This document shows positions 1 to 8,652 of a DNA stretch of 62,564 bases, one piece after another. Both the position numbers and the translations under genes were made by a program. The notes below the pieces were generated by a model. That model searched no databases. It was not told where the DNA came from and worked only from the letters and a program-made list of their open reading frames with translations. The DNA is from Bordetella parapertussis (GTDB lineage: Bacteria; Acidobacteriota; Terriglobia; Bryobacterales; Bryobacteraceae). Position 1 is the stretch's first letter. Each line of letters opens with the position of its first letter. The stretch is taken from positions 1 through 62,564 of the forward strand of contig CALQCC020000026.1 in assembly GCA_943328975.2 (NCBI GenBank), read 5' to 3'.

Positions 1-1
1 C

Positions 2-1726
2 GGCGTGGTGGTGAAGCGATTCTCGCGTACCGGTTCGCTGCCAGCAGGGCGCGTTGTCGCCCTCAATGGTGAGGCTGGATTTCAGGCGGCTACGTTGCCT
101 CCAGGAATTCATTTCGGATACTGGCCGTGGCAATACAAAGTAACCAAGTACCCGATGATGATCATCGAACAAGGTCACATCGGGCTGGTGATCGCGAATG
201 ACGGCTCGCCCACGCCGGTGGATCGCGTGTTGTCCAACGTGGTCGACTGCGACTTCTTCCAGGATGGCGCAAAGTTCATGCGTGGCGGGGGACAGAAGGG
301 TCGTCAGACGTCCATCCTGACGGCGGGCTACTATCGCATCAATCCAGTGCTGTTTAAGGTGATTCCGAATGTCAAGATCACCAGCATTGGGTCAGATAAG
401 ATCGGCATCGTCACGGTGCTGGACGGCGCTCCGATGCCGATGGGGCAGATGGCGGCTCCTGCCGTGGCGGGGCATGACGACTTCCAGAATCCGGATGAAT
501 TTATCCGCAGTGGGGGTTCGCGCGGTTTGCAGGAGCAGATCATTCTCGCGGGTACCTACAATATCAATCCGTGGTTCTGCGAGATCGAAGAGCACCCGCT
601 GTTTGAGGTGCCGATCGGCTACGTGGGCGTGGTGGTTAGCTTCGTCGGCGACGATACGCGCGACATTTCGGGCGAGCAGTTCACGCACGGCAACATTGTG
701 CGGCGTGGCGGGAAGGGCGTGTGGGATGAGCCGCTCTATCCGGGCAAACATCCGGTGAACATGCGGGTGATGAAGGTGGAGTTGGTCCCTACCACGAACA
801 TCGTTTTGAATTGGGCCGCAGCTCGGACGGAAGCGCACAAGTTAGACGCCGCGTTGTCCACCATCACCGTGCGTTCGATGGACGGGTTCACGTTTAACCT
901 GGATGTCTCGCAGATCATCAACATCGGGGCGACGAAGGCTCCGTGGGTGATCTCTCGAATGGGGAGTGTGCAGAACCTGGTGAATCAAGTGCTGGAACCG
1001 ATCGTCGGTAACTACTTCCGCAACAGCGCGCAGAACTATACGGTGCTCGACTTCTTGTCGAACCGCGCGCAGAGGCAGAAGGATGCTCGCATGCACATTA
1101 CGGATGCGATCAAGGAATACGACGTGCAAAGCGTCGACACCTTGATTGGAGACATTACGCCGCCGCAGGAATTGATGGCTACTCTGACGGCTCGTAAAAT
1201 CGCGGAGGAGCAAGAGAAGACTTACGTCACGGAAGAGAAGACACAGCGCACGCGGCAGGATCTGGAACGCCAGAAAGCGATGTCCGACAAGCAGCGCGAG
1301 TTGGTGAACATCGAGCAGGACGTGCGTGTGGCGGAGATGCGTGCGAATGCCGCGATCCAGCAGGCGAGCGGTGAATCGCAAGCGGTGGCTCGCAGGGCGG
1401 AAGGCGAGGCTCTGGCGAAGCGACGGTTGGGTGAAGCCGAGGCCGAAGTGGTCGCTATCAAAGGCCGCAGCGAGGGCGAGGCAATCCGAGCGGTGGGTAC
1501 GGCTCGGGCCGATGCCTACAGGCTTGGCGTGGAGGCGATGGGCGGCAACTACGCGTTGCTGCAAATCTTCACCGCGCTGGCGGAGCACGATATCCGTTTG
1601 ACGCCGGACGTGTTGGTGCAGGGCGGTGGAGGCACAGGCGGATCGTCCAGTGATGGACTGCTGGCGGTGGTCTTGCGCGACATGATCGACAAGAACCGTC
1701 CGAAGATTAGCGACAAGTCTGCTTAA
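2..1726 (+). CDS. SPFH/flotillin-like membrane-scaffold protein (5' end outside window)
   Basis: The frame is open to the window edge, so the N-terminus is missing; a GTG at position 5 is only an internal valine in the typical flotillin GVVVK-like entry. Around residues 240-390 the protein has the SPFH/band 7 character, followed by a long charged, alanine- and glutamate-rich coiled coil (about 395-515) with repeated GE(A/S) motifs such as EGEALAKR and SEGEAIRA, which is the flotillin signature. A short glycine/serine linker and a polar tail close it. Flotillins assemble in membrane microdomains and scaffold other membrane proteins. No NfeD-like partner is visible downstream; the upstream side cannot be seen. 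Family call is firm, cellular role is inference. Confidence 0.85.
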   Translation, partial: GVVVKRFSRTGSLPAGRVVALNGEAGFQAATLPPGIHFGYWPWQYKVTKYPMMIIEQGHIGLVIANDGSPTPVDRVLSNVVDCDFFQDGAKFMRGGGQKGRQTSILTAGYYRINPVLFKVIPNVKITSIGSDKIGIVTVLDGAPMPMGQMAAPAVAGHDDFQNPDEFIRSGGSRGLQEQIILAGTYNINPWFCEIEEHPLFEVPIGYVGVVVSFVGDDTRDISGEQFTHGNIVRRGGKGVWDEPLYPGKHPVNMRVMKVELVPTTNIVLNWAAARTEAHKLDAALSTITVRSMDGFTFNLDVSQIINIGATKAPWVISRMGSVQNLVNQVLEPIVGNYFRNSAQNYTVLDFLSNRAQRQKDARMHITDAIKEYDVQSVDTLIGDITPPQELMATLTARKIAEEQEKTYVTEEKTQRTRQDLERQKAMSDKQRELVNIEQDVRVAEMRANAAIQQASGESQAVARRAEGEALAKRRLGEAEAEVVAIKGRSEGEAIRAVGTARADAYRLGVEAMGGNYALLQIFTALAEHDIRLTPDVLVQGGGGTGGSSSDGLLAVVLRDMIDKNRPKISDKSA

Positions 1727-1752
1727 GCCGTCTGCTAAGTTGGAAGGGAGCC

Positions 1753-2364
1753 ATGAAGCCCGACTCCCTTCCATTGCAGTCCAAGACTCCCCTTGCGTGG
1801 GGCCAAGCAGTCCTCACCGACCCATTGGCGCTGCTGGTGGACCATGCGTTCCTGGAACGCAAAGCCGCGGGGAACGCGATGGAGCTTTTGACGCGATGGC
1901 CGGGAGATTGGATGCCCGGGTGGGTGGAGTTGATGACCAGCATCGCTCGCGATGAGGCCGCGCACTTGGCTCAGGTCACGCGCATGTTGGTGCGGCGCGG
2001 CGGACGGATGGTCCGGTTTCATGCGTGTCCATACGCGGCGCAGTTGCGGGCTCTGGTTCGAAAGGGCGTGCAGGGCGAGTTAGTGGATCGATTGCTGGTA
2101 TCGGCGCTGATCGAGGCTCGGTCGTGCGAGCGTTTTTCCGTGTTGGCTGAGGCTGCGGCTGAAGATGTGGAACTGGCGAAGTTTTACAAGGCGTTGTATT
2201 CGTCGGAGATGGGGCACTACAAAGTGTTCCTGAAACTGGCGGTGAAGGTAGCCGGACGTCGAGACGCGAACTGCCGCTGGGAACAATTGCTCGGGGAAGA
2301 GGCGAGGATTCTTGCGGCGCAGGAGCCAGGGCCACGGATCCATTCGGGGTTTGTTCCGGAATAG
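1753..2364 (+). CDS. miaE: tRNA 2-methylthio-N6-isopentenyladenosine(37) hydroxylase MiaE
   Basis: Non-haem di-iron monooxygenase that hydroxylates ms2i6A at tRNA position 37 to ms2io6A. At 203 residues it has the usual family length. Iron-binding carboxylate/histidine motifs are visible: an HAFLERKAA segment near residue 32, DEAAH near 67, EARSCERF near 120 and SEMGHYKVF near 155, the ferritin-like four-helix pattern of the family. The ATG at 1753 is preceded by a GGAAGGGAG ribosome-binding site that overlaps the spacer after the flotillin stop (26-base gap). The partner enzyme gene miaA lies in the same window at 18.1-19.0 kb; no miaB is seen. Confident call. Confidence 0.92.
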   Translation: MKPDSLPLQSKTPLAWGQAVLTDPLALLVDHAFLERKAAGNAMELLTRWPGDWMPGWVELMTSIARDEAAHLAQVTRMLVRRGGRMVRFHACPYAAQLRALVRKGVQGELVDRLLVSALIEARSCERFSVLAEAAAEDVELAKFYKALYSSEMGHYKVFLKLAVKVAGRRDANCRWEQLLGEEARILAAQEPGPRIHSGFVPE

Positions 2365-2371
2365 AGACGAC

Positions 2372-2551
2372 ATGAAGAGACTCTTGAACAGTCTGGGCAA
2401 AGCGCTCATGGTCATCGGCACGATCTGGTTCTTCCAAGGCATCAATGTACTGCCTGGTAGTCTCATGACCGGACAGATTCAATGGGCCGTCTACGGCGGG
2501 ATCGCGTTCGCTGTAGGAGTCGTCTGTTTAGTGTTGGCCAAGCGCCGGTAG
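2372..2551 (+). CDS. small two-helix membrane protein
   Basis: A 59-residue protein beginning at ATG 2372, eight bases after the miaE stop, rather than at an upstream in-frame start that would lie inside miaE. It consists almost only of two hydrophobic helices (about residues 9-28 and 35-55) separated by a short PGSLMTGQ turn, and a basic KRR end. No family could be named. It is probably co-transcribed with miaE, and it converges on ribB 12 bases further on. Confidence 0.6.
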   Translation: MKRLLNSLGKALMVIGTIWFFQGINVLPGSLMTGQIQWAVYGGIAFAVGVVCLVLAKRR

Positions 2552-2563
2552 TTCTTGTGCGGC

Positions 2564-3646
2564 CTACTCTTCGATTAGTGGAACCTGACCGGTGATCTGA
2601 ATCCCGAAGGCATCGAGCCCCGGCAGTTTACGGGTGCGGTTTGTCAGAAGCCGGATGGTGGATAATCCCAAATCCGCCAGAATCTGCGCCCCGATGCCGA
2701 ATTCATGCAGGGGCCGCGGCGATCCGTCGGGCATGGGCGTGTGTTTCTTTTCACCCCAGCCGGATTGATGCAAATAGACCACGACGCCAGCCGGTTCGGC
2801 CTGGATGCGCTTGAGCGAATCGCGCAGCATGGCTCCGCAGTGGCAGGTGGTGGAGCCGAACACATCGCCCAGCACACAGCGCGAGTGCATGCGGACCAAC
2901 ACGTCTTTCTTACCGCGCACATCTCCATGCAGCAGAACCAGGTGCGCTTCGCCGTTGATGGTGCTTTCGTAGGTCAACGTGCGGAAGTGGCCGTGCTCGG
3001 TATCGAGCGTGCCTTCATTTCTGCGGACGACGAGATTCTCGGTGGCGCTGCGATGACGGATCAGGCTGGCGACGGAGATCATCTTGAGGCCGTGCTCGGC
3101 ACAGAAGCCGATGAGGTCCGGCACGCGCGCCATGGTGCCGTCTTCCTTCATAATTTCGCAGATGACTCCGCCGGGTTCGAGGCCCGCCATGCGTGCGAGA
3201 TCCACGGAAGCTTCCGTCTGACCCGCGCGAACCAACACGCCGCCTTCGCGGGCGCGGAGTGGGAACATGTGTCCCGGCCGGGCGAGTTCCTGCGGACGAG
3301 CGCCGGGTCGTATCGCGACCTGGATGGACTGCGCCCGGTCGGCCGCGGAGATGCCAGTGGTGACACCTTCCACTGCGTCGAACGATTCGCAGAACGCCGT
3401 GCCGAAACGCGATGTGTTCATGGGCGAGACCAGCGGCAAGTGGAGCTGATCACACCGTTCCGGCGACAGCGCCAGACAGATCAGGCCGCGCCCGAATTTA
3501 GCCATGAAGTTGATGGCCTCAGGCGTGATGGCGCTGGCGGCCATGGTCAGGTCGCCTTCATTTTCTCGATCCTCGTCGTCGACCACGACCAACATGCGGC
3601 CGGCTCGGATCTCTTCGATTGCTTCAGGAATAGTGGCGAATGCCAT
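2564..3646 (-). CDS. ribB: 3,4-dihydroxy-2-butanone-4-phosphate synthase with a degenerate GTP cyclohydrolase II-like domain
   Basis: Riboflavin pathway. Residues 1-205 are a complete DHBP synthase that makes 3,4-dihydroxy-2-butanone 4-phosphate from ribulose 5-phosphate: the [11 protein letters not shown] loop, the SRFGTAF region, [22 protein letters not shown] and the GQTEASVDL stretch are all intact. Residues 210-360 resemble GTP cyclohydrolase II and keep the zinc ligands (HSRC, then CHC ten residues later), but the RQEGR-x-IGL motif is replaced by [10 protein letters not shown], about 25-30 residues that follow it are lost, the catalytic Asp/Arg region is RPLHEF, and the usual C-terminal tail is absent. 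So the second activity is probably missing, as in RibBX-type proteins. The ATG lies two bases after the Uma2 stop with no Shine-Dalgarno, suggesting translational coupling. No FMN riboswitch is seen. Confidence 0.88.
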   Translation of the reverse strand: MAFATIPEAIEEIRAGRMLVVVDDEDRENEGDLTMAASAITPEAINFMAKFGRGLICLALSPERCDQLHLPLVSPMNTSRFGTAFCESFDAVEGVTTGISAADRAQSIQVAIRPGARPQELARPGHMFPLRAREGGVLVRAGQTEASVDLARMAGLEPGGVICEIMKEDGTMARVPDLIGFCAEHGLKMISVASLIRHRSATENLVVRRNEGTLDTEHGHFRTLTYESTINGEAHLVLLHGDVRGKKDVLVRMHSRCVLGDVFGSTTCHCGAMLRDSLKRIQAEPAGVVVYLHQSGWGEKKHTPMPDGSPRPLHEFGIGAQILADLGLSTIRLLTNRTRKLPGLDAFGIQITGQVPLIEE

Positions 3647-3648
3647 GG

Positions 3649-4236
3649 TTAGGTTAGGGGGACTTCTTCGAACGTAATCTTGTCGTAAATCTCGGCGAGC
3701 GGAATGGTGCAGTCGACGCTGTCAAAACGGCACGAGGCGTCCACGCCGGTGGATTCCGACATCAGCCAATCGCCACTCGCCTGTCGCCGGAAAACTTCGA
3801 TGTGCGGTCGGGATTGAGAGACGAGCGCATACTCGCGCAGGGATTCGATCTTACGATACTGCTCGGTCTTGAACCCACGGTCATAGGCTTCGGTGGAAGG
3901 TGAAAGCACTTCGATCAAGAGCGTCGGGTTGACCAGGGTGTCTTTCTGGTCGTCGGAATATTTGGGTTCGTCACAGACAACCACGATGTCGGGATAGGTG
4001 TAGAGGCCACCGCGAGAAACACGGACACGGAAGTCACTACTAGCAACCCTGCACGGGCGTTTCTTGAACGCGTTACCGAACTCACGCGCCATCGCAGAGA
4101 TCACGAACGCGTGGGTGGGGGAGCCGCCCGACATGGCGTACATGATGCCGTCGTAGAATTGGTTGCGAAACTCGGCCTTGCGTTCCAACGCGAGGTATTC
4201 CTCGTCGGTGAGCCGTGGCTGCGCGTGCGCGGACAT
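3649..4236 (-). CDS. Uma2-family PD-(D/E)XK nuclease-fold protein
   Basis: A 195-residue protein of the Uma2 (DUF820) family, a restriction-endonuclease-like fold widespread and multicopy in Acidobacteriota and cyanobacteria; the biological role is not established. The N-terminal [11 protein letters not shown] and the [16 protein letters not shown] stretch fit the family, and the presumed catalytic core is YPDIVVV (about residue 80) followed by [10 protein letters not shown] (about 107). The ATG at 4236 has a TACACT box ending six bases upstream and no ribosome-binding site at normal spacing, although an AAGGAGG sits about 25 bases upstream. The stop is two bases before the ribB start, so both genes are likely on one transcript. 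Confidence 0.8.
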   Translation of the reverse strand: MSAHAQPRLTDEEYLALERKAEFRNQFYDGIMYAMSGGSPTHAFVISAMAREFGNAFKKRPCRVASSDFRVRVSRGGLYTYPDIVVVCDEPKYSDDQKDTLVNPTLLIEVLSPSTEAYDRGFKTEQYRKIESLREYALVSQSRPHIEVFRRQASGDWLMSESTGVDASCRFDSVDCTIPLAEIYDKITFEEVPLT

Positions 4237-4242
4237 GTATCT

Positions 4243-4248
4243 AGTGTA
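4243..4248 (-). promoter_or_regulatory. candidate -10 box for the Uma2-ribB transcript
   Basis: Read on the minus strand, TACACT ends six bases before the ATG at 4236. No good -35 is seen 16-18 bases further upstream. If used, the transcript would start at or next to the start codon. Confidence 0.35.
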
Positions 4249-4403
4249 GCGTCGAATCCCTCCTTACAGAACTGCTTGAATCCGAGCAGGGTGGTGCATT
4301 ACAGCCAGAGATACCGAGGTACCGGAAAAGCTAAGATTCCTGTCTTCATATGTTTACCTTTGGGCCTTGGCGTGCATCTAACTAGGCAGGGAGGTAGGCT
4401 GCC

Positions 4404-6512
4404 ATGAATCGGAAGATGACGCGAACGGCGTGGGCGGTACTGCTTACGGGAGTTTGGGTAACCCCCGGCTGGGCACAGAATATTGAGGAAGGCGACGATC
4501 CGGACCACGGCGTGGCGCGCATCAGCCTGCTGAATGGCGATGTTACGGTGCAGCGCGGCGATACTGGCGAGGTGGTGGCTGCGGAATTGAACGCTCCGTT
4601 GGTCGCCCTGGATCACGTTTTGACAGGCCCGAACTCGCGAACCGAAGTACAGCTCGATTCATCGAATATGATTCGCTTGGGCCCGGTCAGCGAAGTGCGC
4701 ATCGTCGAACTGCGCGACAACGACTATTTCATCCAAGTGGCGGAGGGCACCACGACCTTCCGAATCCTGCGCGACACCAACGCGCGCATTGAGATCAGCA
4801 CCCCTACGGTTTCTGTGCGGCCTGTGGAGCAGGGAGTGTATCGCATTACTGTGAGGCCGGACGGCGCGACCGAGATTACGGTTCGAAGCGGACAGGTGGA
4901 GATCACTACACCGCGTGGAACGGAGATCCTGCGCAGCGGCAAGACGATGCAGGCGCGCGGTACAGCCTCGGACCCGGAGTTTATGATTATCTCGGCCATC
5001 TCCAAAGACGATTGGGATCGCTGGAATGAGAATCGCGATCGCGATCTTGAGTCGAGCCAGAGCTATCGCTATGTGGGTCGCGACGTGGCAGGCGCGGACG
5101 ACTTGGATCAACACGGACGCTGGGTCTACGATTCGCCCTACGGCTGGGTGTGGGTGCCCAACGTGACCTCCACCTGGGCTCCGTATCGGGTGGGCCGCTG
5201 GTCCTACGTCAACTACTACGGCTGGACCTGGTTGAGCGGCGATCCGTGGGGTTGGGCTCCGTATCACTACGGGCGTTGGTATTCGAGCCCTTACGGCTGG
5301 GCGTGGTATCCGGGACAGATCGGATATCGCAACTACTGGCGACCAGCGTTGGTCGGCTTCTTCGGTTGGGGCAATAGCAACGTCAGCTTCGGCGTTGGCT
5401 TCGGATTCGGGAACGTTGGCTGGGTGCCGTTGGCTCCGTATGAAATCTACCGGCCTTGGTACGGGTCGCGCTATCGCAACGGGATCAACGTGAACAACAT
5501 CACGGTGATCAACAACACCAACATCACGAACGTCTATCGCAATGCGCGGCAGTTCAACGGCCGCAATGGTGTCACCAGCATGCAAGCGGGCAACTTCGGA
5601 CGCGAGCGGGTGAACAACGACAACTATGTGCGGACGTCGAATACAGACCTTTCGCGAGCGGGCCATGTGCAGGGCGCGGTGCCGTTCGAAGGGAATCGGG
5701 ATAACCGCCGTTACTCGGACCGTGCTCCCGCGCCGGACGTGGCTGCGCGCGTGAGCAACAATCGCGATCGCCAGTTTGCCACTAGCCAAAGCATTGGGAA
5801 CAGCGCGGACCGATCACGGAGAAACACAACGGATAACGCTCGCGCGACAGCGCCGACGAATCCGACCACCAACGGCCCGATGGACCGAGGGCAGGGGAAC
5901 CGGTCCGGTGCAGATCGGACGGGTGTAACTCGTGGCTCAGACACGACCCAGACGGGCGGCTGGCGGCGGTTCGATCCGGGCAGTGCGAATACCGGTAATG
6001 CGGATCGCGGCGGGAATACCCGGGGAGCAGGCGTTCGTTCGATCGACAATGCTCGTGGAGCGTCCAACAATGCGCCCAACGCCAACGTGAACGACAACCG
6101 TTCGCGCCGGCCGAGTGACGTTAGTCCGCAACCTCAACAGCGGAGCCAAACTCCCATCGATTCCGGTGCAAGCCGGTCTCGTCATGACAGCCAACCGGTG
6201 CAAATCAACCCTCCGATTGTGCGGGATCGTGGCAATGTGAACTCGGCTCCGTCCACACGCAGTTATCCCAGTGACAACGGAGGCAGCGGCGTGATCCGCT
6301 CGGTGCCTCGCAGTGATGGCGGCACTCGCGTTGATCGCGGCAGTCCGGCACCGGCTCAGTCCGCGCCATCAGGTGGTGGCACGATCCGTTCCGGCGGAGG
6401 TGGAGGCGGTGGAGGCCAACGAGGAGCCTCGCCGGCACCGTCCAATAACTCTGGCGGTGGAGGCAACCGCGGCGGTGGCAACGGGGACGGTGGCGGTGGA
6501 CGCCGTCGCTAG
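4404..6512 (+). CDS. secreted FecR-domain / DUF6600 protein with a disordered Gly/Asn/Arg-rich tail
   Basis: A 702-residue exported protein with a signal peptide (residues 1-25, ending GWAQ). Residues 35-200 form a FecR-like beta domain (LLNGDVTVQR, SGQVEITTPRG). Residues 215-350 contain tandem aromatic motifs of the DUF6600 type: GRWVYDSPYGWVWVP, GRWSYVNYYGWTWL, GRWYSSPYGWAWYP. From about residue 365 the chain is low-complexity: many Asn, Ser, Arg and Gly, ending in runs of glycine and an RRR terminus, so it is presumably disordered and cationic. FecR domains in sigma regulators sense periplasmic signals, but there is no transmembrane segment or sigma factor here, so a cell-surface or matrix role is more likely. 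Start supported by a GGGAGGT ribosome-binding site eight bases upstream. Confidence 0.85.
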   Translation: MNRKMTRTAWAVLLTGVWVTPGWAQNIEEGDDPDHGVARISLLNGDVTVQRGDTGEVVAAELNAPLVALDHVLTGPNSRTEVQLDSSNMIRLGPVSEVRIVELRDNDYFIQVAEGTTTFRILRDTNARIEISTPTVSVRPVEQGVYRITVRPDGATEITVRSGQVEITTPRGTEILRSGKTMQARGTASDPEFMIISAISKDDWDRWNENRDRDLESSQSYRYVGRDVAGADDLDQHGRWVYDSPYGWVWVPNVTSTWAPYRVGRWSYVNYYGWTWLSGDPWGWAPYHYGRWYSSPYGWAWYPGQIGYRNYWRPALVGFFGWGNSNVSFGVGFGFGNVGWVPLAPYEIYRPWYGSRYRNGINVNNITVINNTNITNVYRNARQFNGRNGVTSMQAGNFGRERVNNDNYVRTSNTDLSRAGHVQGAVPFEGNRDNRRYSDRAPAPDVAARVSNNRDRQFATSQSIGNSADRSRRNTTDNARATAPTNPTTNGPMDRGQGNRSGADRTGVTRGSDTTQTGGWRRFDPGSANTGNADRGGNTRGAGVRSIDNARGASNNAPNANVNDNRSRRPSDVSPQPQQRSQTPIDSGASRSRHDSQPVQINPPIVRDRGNVNSAPSTRSYPSDNGGSGVIRSVPRSDGGTRVDRGSPAPAQSAPSGGGTIRSGGGGGGGGQRGASPAPSNNSGGGGNRGGGNGDGGGGRRR

Positions 6513-6520
6513 ACTCTGAT

Positions 6521-6549
6521 TTGCGGTCCGCGCAGTCGCGTGGTAGCGT
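6521..6549 (+). promoter_or_regulatory. candidate promoter for the PQQ sugar dehydrogenase gene
   Basis: TTGCGG at 6521-6526, a 17-base spacer, and TAGCGT at 6544-6549, six bases before the ATG at 6556, which has no Shine-Dalgarno. Both hexamers are weak matches (3 of 6) but the spacing is ideal. Confidence 0.35.
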
Positions 6550-6555
6550 CATGGC

Positions 6556-7740
6556 ATGACGATCAAGCGGCGGCGCGGACTTTCCATTTTCCTGTCGTGT
6601 TTTCTCGCCAGTGCAGCGTGGGCGCAGACGGCTCCCATCGGAATTCCGGTTCCGCCGCTCGGCAATGGACCCTTCATCATTGATACCGCGGAGCAACACA
6701 AGGTCCGCATCAATGTGGTCGCGCGCGGGATTCCGCATCCCTTCGGGCTGGCGTTTCTTCCTGGTGGCGACATGCTGGTTACCGAGCGGGCGGGGAAGCT
6801 GCGGCTGATTCGCGATGGGATCTTACTGCCCGAGGCGGTTAAGGGACTCCCTGCAGTGCGTGCGGGCGGCGGTGGGCTGCTGGATATCGTGCCCGACCCG
6901 AACTTCGCCAGCAACAAGCGTCTGTACTTCACGTTCAGCAAGCCGTCAGGTCAGGGGGCCGATGCCGCGCTGGTGCTCGCTCGGGCTCGCTGGGAAGGCG
7001 ACTCGCTGGTGGATGTTGAGGAACTGGTCGTGGGCGGGGTGAAACCTCGCAGCAGCGGCGCACGGATCGCCTTTGGCAAAGACGGCATGGTCTACGTGAC
7101 CACCGGCGCACCCTTTGATAATGAATCGCAGGAGCCTGGGAGCATCTATGGAAAGGTGCTGCGCGTGACCATGGACGGAAAAGCTCCACCGGATAATCCC
7201 TTCGTGGGCAAAGCGGGCGCTAGGCCGGAGGTCTTCACCATGGGCCACCGCGATCAACTCGGTCTCACCGTGCATCCCGATACGGGAGCGGTCCTGGCCG
7301 TCGAACACGGACCCAACGGCGGCGACGAGATGAACCTCATTCAGGCCGGCAAGAATTACGGCTGGCCGCTGGTGAGCTACGGTCGCCAATACGATGGATC
7401 GTTGGTAGCCGACAAGCCCACCCGCGACGGCGTCACCGATCCGCAGGTGCTGTGGATTCCGTCCATCGCGCCCTCGGGCCTGCTGGTATACTCGGGTGCC
7501 AAGTTTCCGGCGTGGAAGGGCAACGTCTTCGTCGGCAGCAACCGCGAAGGTGAGATTCCGGGTACCGGACACCTGGAGCGCGTGGTGTTGAACGACAAGC
7601 TCCAGGAGCTACGCCGCGAGTCGATGTTCACCGAACTGCACCAGCGCATCCGCGACGTGCGCCAGGGACCGGACGGGTTTATCTACGTGGTCACGGACGA
7701 GAACGACGGCGCGGTGTTGCGGATCGAGCCGGCGAACTAG
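6556..7740 (+). CDS. PQQ-dependent soluble sugar (glucose/sorbosone) dehydrogenase-like protein
   Basis: A periplasmic six-bladed beta-propeller dehydrogenase that oxidises aldoses or related sugars with pyrroloquinoline quinone and calcium. A signal peptide spans residues 1-24 (ends AWAQ). The family entry PFGLAFLPGGDMLVTER is at about residues 61-77, then GGGGLLDIVPDPNF, VYVTTGAPFDN, FTMGHRDQLGLTVHP (about 230) carrying the GHR(D/N) feature that is the usual catalytic histidine-arginine region, EHGPNGGDEMNLI and NYGWPLVSYG. All blades are present and the length is typical. No PQQ biosynthesis genes are nearby. It follows the FecR gene by 43 bases in the same direction. Exact sugar substrate unknown. 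Confidence 0.87.
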   Translation: MTIKRRRGLSIFLSCFLASAAWAQTAPIGIPVPPLGNGPFIIDTAEQHKVRINVVARGIPHPFGLAFLPGGDMLVTERAGKLRLIRDGILLPEAVKGLPAVRAGGGGLLDIVPDPNFASNKRLYFTFSKPSGQGADAALVLARARWEGDSLVDVEELVVGGVKPRSSGARIAFGKDGMVYVTTGAPFDNESQEPGSIYGKVLRVTMDGKAPPDNPFVGKAGARPEVFTMGHRDQLGLTVHPDTGAVLAVEHGPNGGDEMNLIQAGKNYGWPLVSYGRQYDGSLVADKPTRDGVTDPQVLWIPSIAPSGLLVYSGAKFPAWKGNVFVGSNREGEIPGTGHLERVVLNDKLQELRRESMFTELHQRIRDVRQGPDGFIYVVTDENDGAVLRIEPAN

Positions 7741-7784
7741 GGTGGTTCTCCACGTACCTGCGGCTTCGCGCGTCAAGCTGTGCA

Positions 7785-8144
7785 ATGAAAGCTCTAATCG
7801 TTATTGCACTGATAGCTTCGTTGTTTGGGCTTGAGGATCTATTGCTAGCGGGTGTGAGGACGGCGGGACGGTGGACGGCCCGGTTTGAGGTTGCTCAGGG
7901 CAACCTTACGATTCTCTCTGCTGGAATGCCACCGCCTTGGCGCAGGAGATACGAGGCAATCGTGAAACAACGTTACGGCGTCGAAATAACGCCAGTTGCA
8001 GGTTGTTTGGTCTACCAACCTATCGCAGCTTTCTTAGAGGGCCACAACGAAGTTGTCATTTTGAGGGCACTACAGAAGTTCGGGCGAGATATATTTCTCG
8101 AGAGTATGCGGGAGGCCTCCGTGGAGTGGAGTGCTTCAAAATAA
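7785..8144 (+). CDS. hypothetical secreted or anchored small protein
   Basis: 119 residues with a hydrophobic N-terminal segment (about 1-25) that could be a signal peptide or anchor, followed by a basic, mixed region (PPPWRRRYEAIVKQRYG). No recognised family. The codon use is visibly less GC-rich than that of its neighbours (for example gctctaatcgttattgcac near the start), which could mean recent acquisition or weak expression. No ribosome-binding site precedes the ATG. A hairpin follows the stop. The coding status is likely but not certain. Confidence 0.45.
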   Translation: MKALIVIALIASLFGLEDLLLAGVRTAGRWTARFEVAQGNLTILSAGMPPPWRRRYEAIVKQRYGVEITPVAGCLVYQPIAAFLEGHNEVVILRALQKFGRDIFLESMREASVEWSASK

Positions 8145-8153
8145 CGCCCAATC

Positions 8154-8173
8154 GGGCCCGTGAACACGGGTTC
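8154..8173 (+). terminator. hairpin after the 119-residue gene
   Basis: GGGCCCGT and ACGGGTTC pair around a GAAC loop (8 bp with two G-U pairs) ten bases after the stop at 8144. Only a weak pyrimidine stretch follows, so termination is uncertain. Confidence 0.3.
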
Positions 8174-8182
8174 CCTATTCCT

Positions 8183-8211
8183 TTGACTCCCACAAACCGT
8201 TCTGGCATAAT
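8183..8211 (+). promoter_or_regulatory. near-consensus sigma-70-type promoter of the RRM gene
   Basis: TTGACT (8183-8188), exactly 17 bases, then CATAAT (8206-8211): five of six matches in each hexamer. Transcription would begin near 8218, giving a leader of about 50 bases before GTG 8270. This is the best classical promoter in the window and suggests strong expression. Confidence 0.75.
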
Positions 8212-8269
8212 ACCTCGCGTACTTGGGGCAGTCAGTCAGCGTTCCGGGTAACAGTTAGGAGTGAGATCC

Positions 8270-8566
8270 GTGAAGAAGCTTTTTGTCGGCAACCTACCGT
8301 ATAGCGCCAATGAGCCGGAAGTACAGGGTTTCTTTGAGAGCGCCGGAGTCGCAGTAGACAGTGTGACAGTGATGCGAGATCGGTTCACTGGCCAGGCCAG
8401 AGGATTCGGTTTTGTGGAGATCAACGACGATGGAGCCGCGCAACGGGCAGTCGACGCTTGCAACGGTAAGGAGTTGAACGGACGGGCGGTGGTGGTGAAC
8501 GAAGCTCGACCGATGACTCCGCGAGACGGCGGTGGCGGCGGAGGTCGTCCTCCTCGCCGCTACTAA
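8270..8566 (+). CDS. RRM-type glycine-tailed RNA-binding protein
   Basis: A 98-residue single RNA-recognition-motif protein like those of cyanobacteria and many soil bacteria. RNP2 (KLFVGNLP) is at residues 3-10 and RNP1 (RGFGFVEI) about residue 44, both with the aromatic RNA-contacting residues present. A short Gly-rich and Arg-rich tail follows. GTG 8270 was chosen as start because AGGAG (8257-8261) lies eight bases upstream; an in-frame GTG at 8261 overlaps that site. Such proteins bind single-stranded RNA and are often cold-induced; that is known of the family, not shown here. The gene appears monocistronic. Confidence 0.93.
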   Translation: MKKLFVGNLPYSANEPEVQGFFESAGVAVDSVTVMRDRFTGQARGFGFVEINDDGAAQRAVDACNGKELNGRAVVVNEARPMTPRDGGGGGGRPPRRY

Positions 8567-8652
8567 ACGGTCGCGAAAGAACGCATCCACGTCGAATGGC
8601 CATCGTCCCTTAGGTCGGGTGCGGTTGGTGTGTCTTGGGAAGATCGCAGTAC

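Noticed and set aside
842-1774. 310-codon open frame antisense to the flotillin-like gene
   Set aside because: Mirror frame of the coiled-coil repeats; no start signal or homology by eye.
3646-4403. Possible FMN riboswitch ahead of ribB
   Set aside because: ribB is directly preceded by the Uma2 coding region, and the region before Uma2 shows no RFN-type set of conserved helices.
4659-5789. 376-codon open frame antisense to the FecR/DUF6600 gene
   Set aside because: Composition is typical of a GC-rich mirror frame (His/Arg/Val/Ala repeats), with no domain, while the plus strand has a clear signal peptide and domains.
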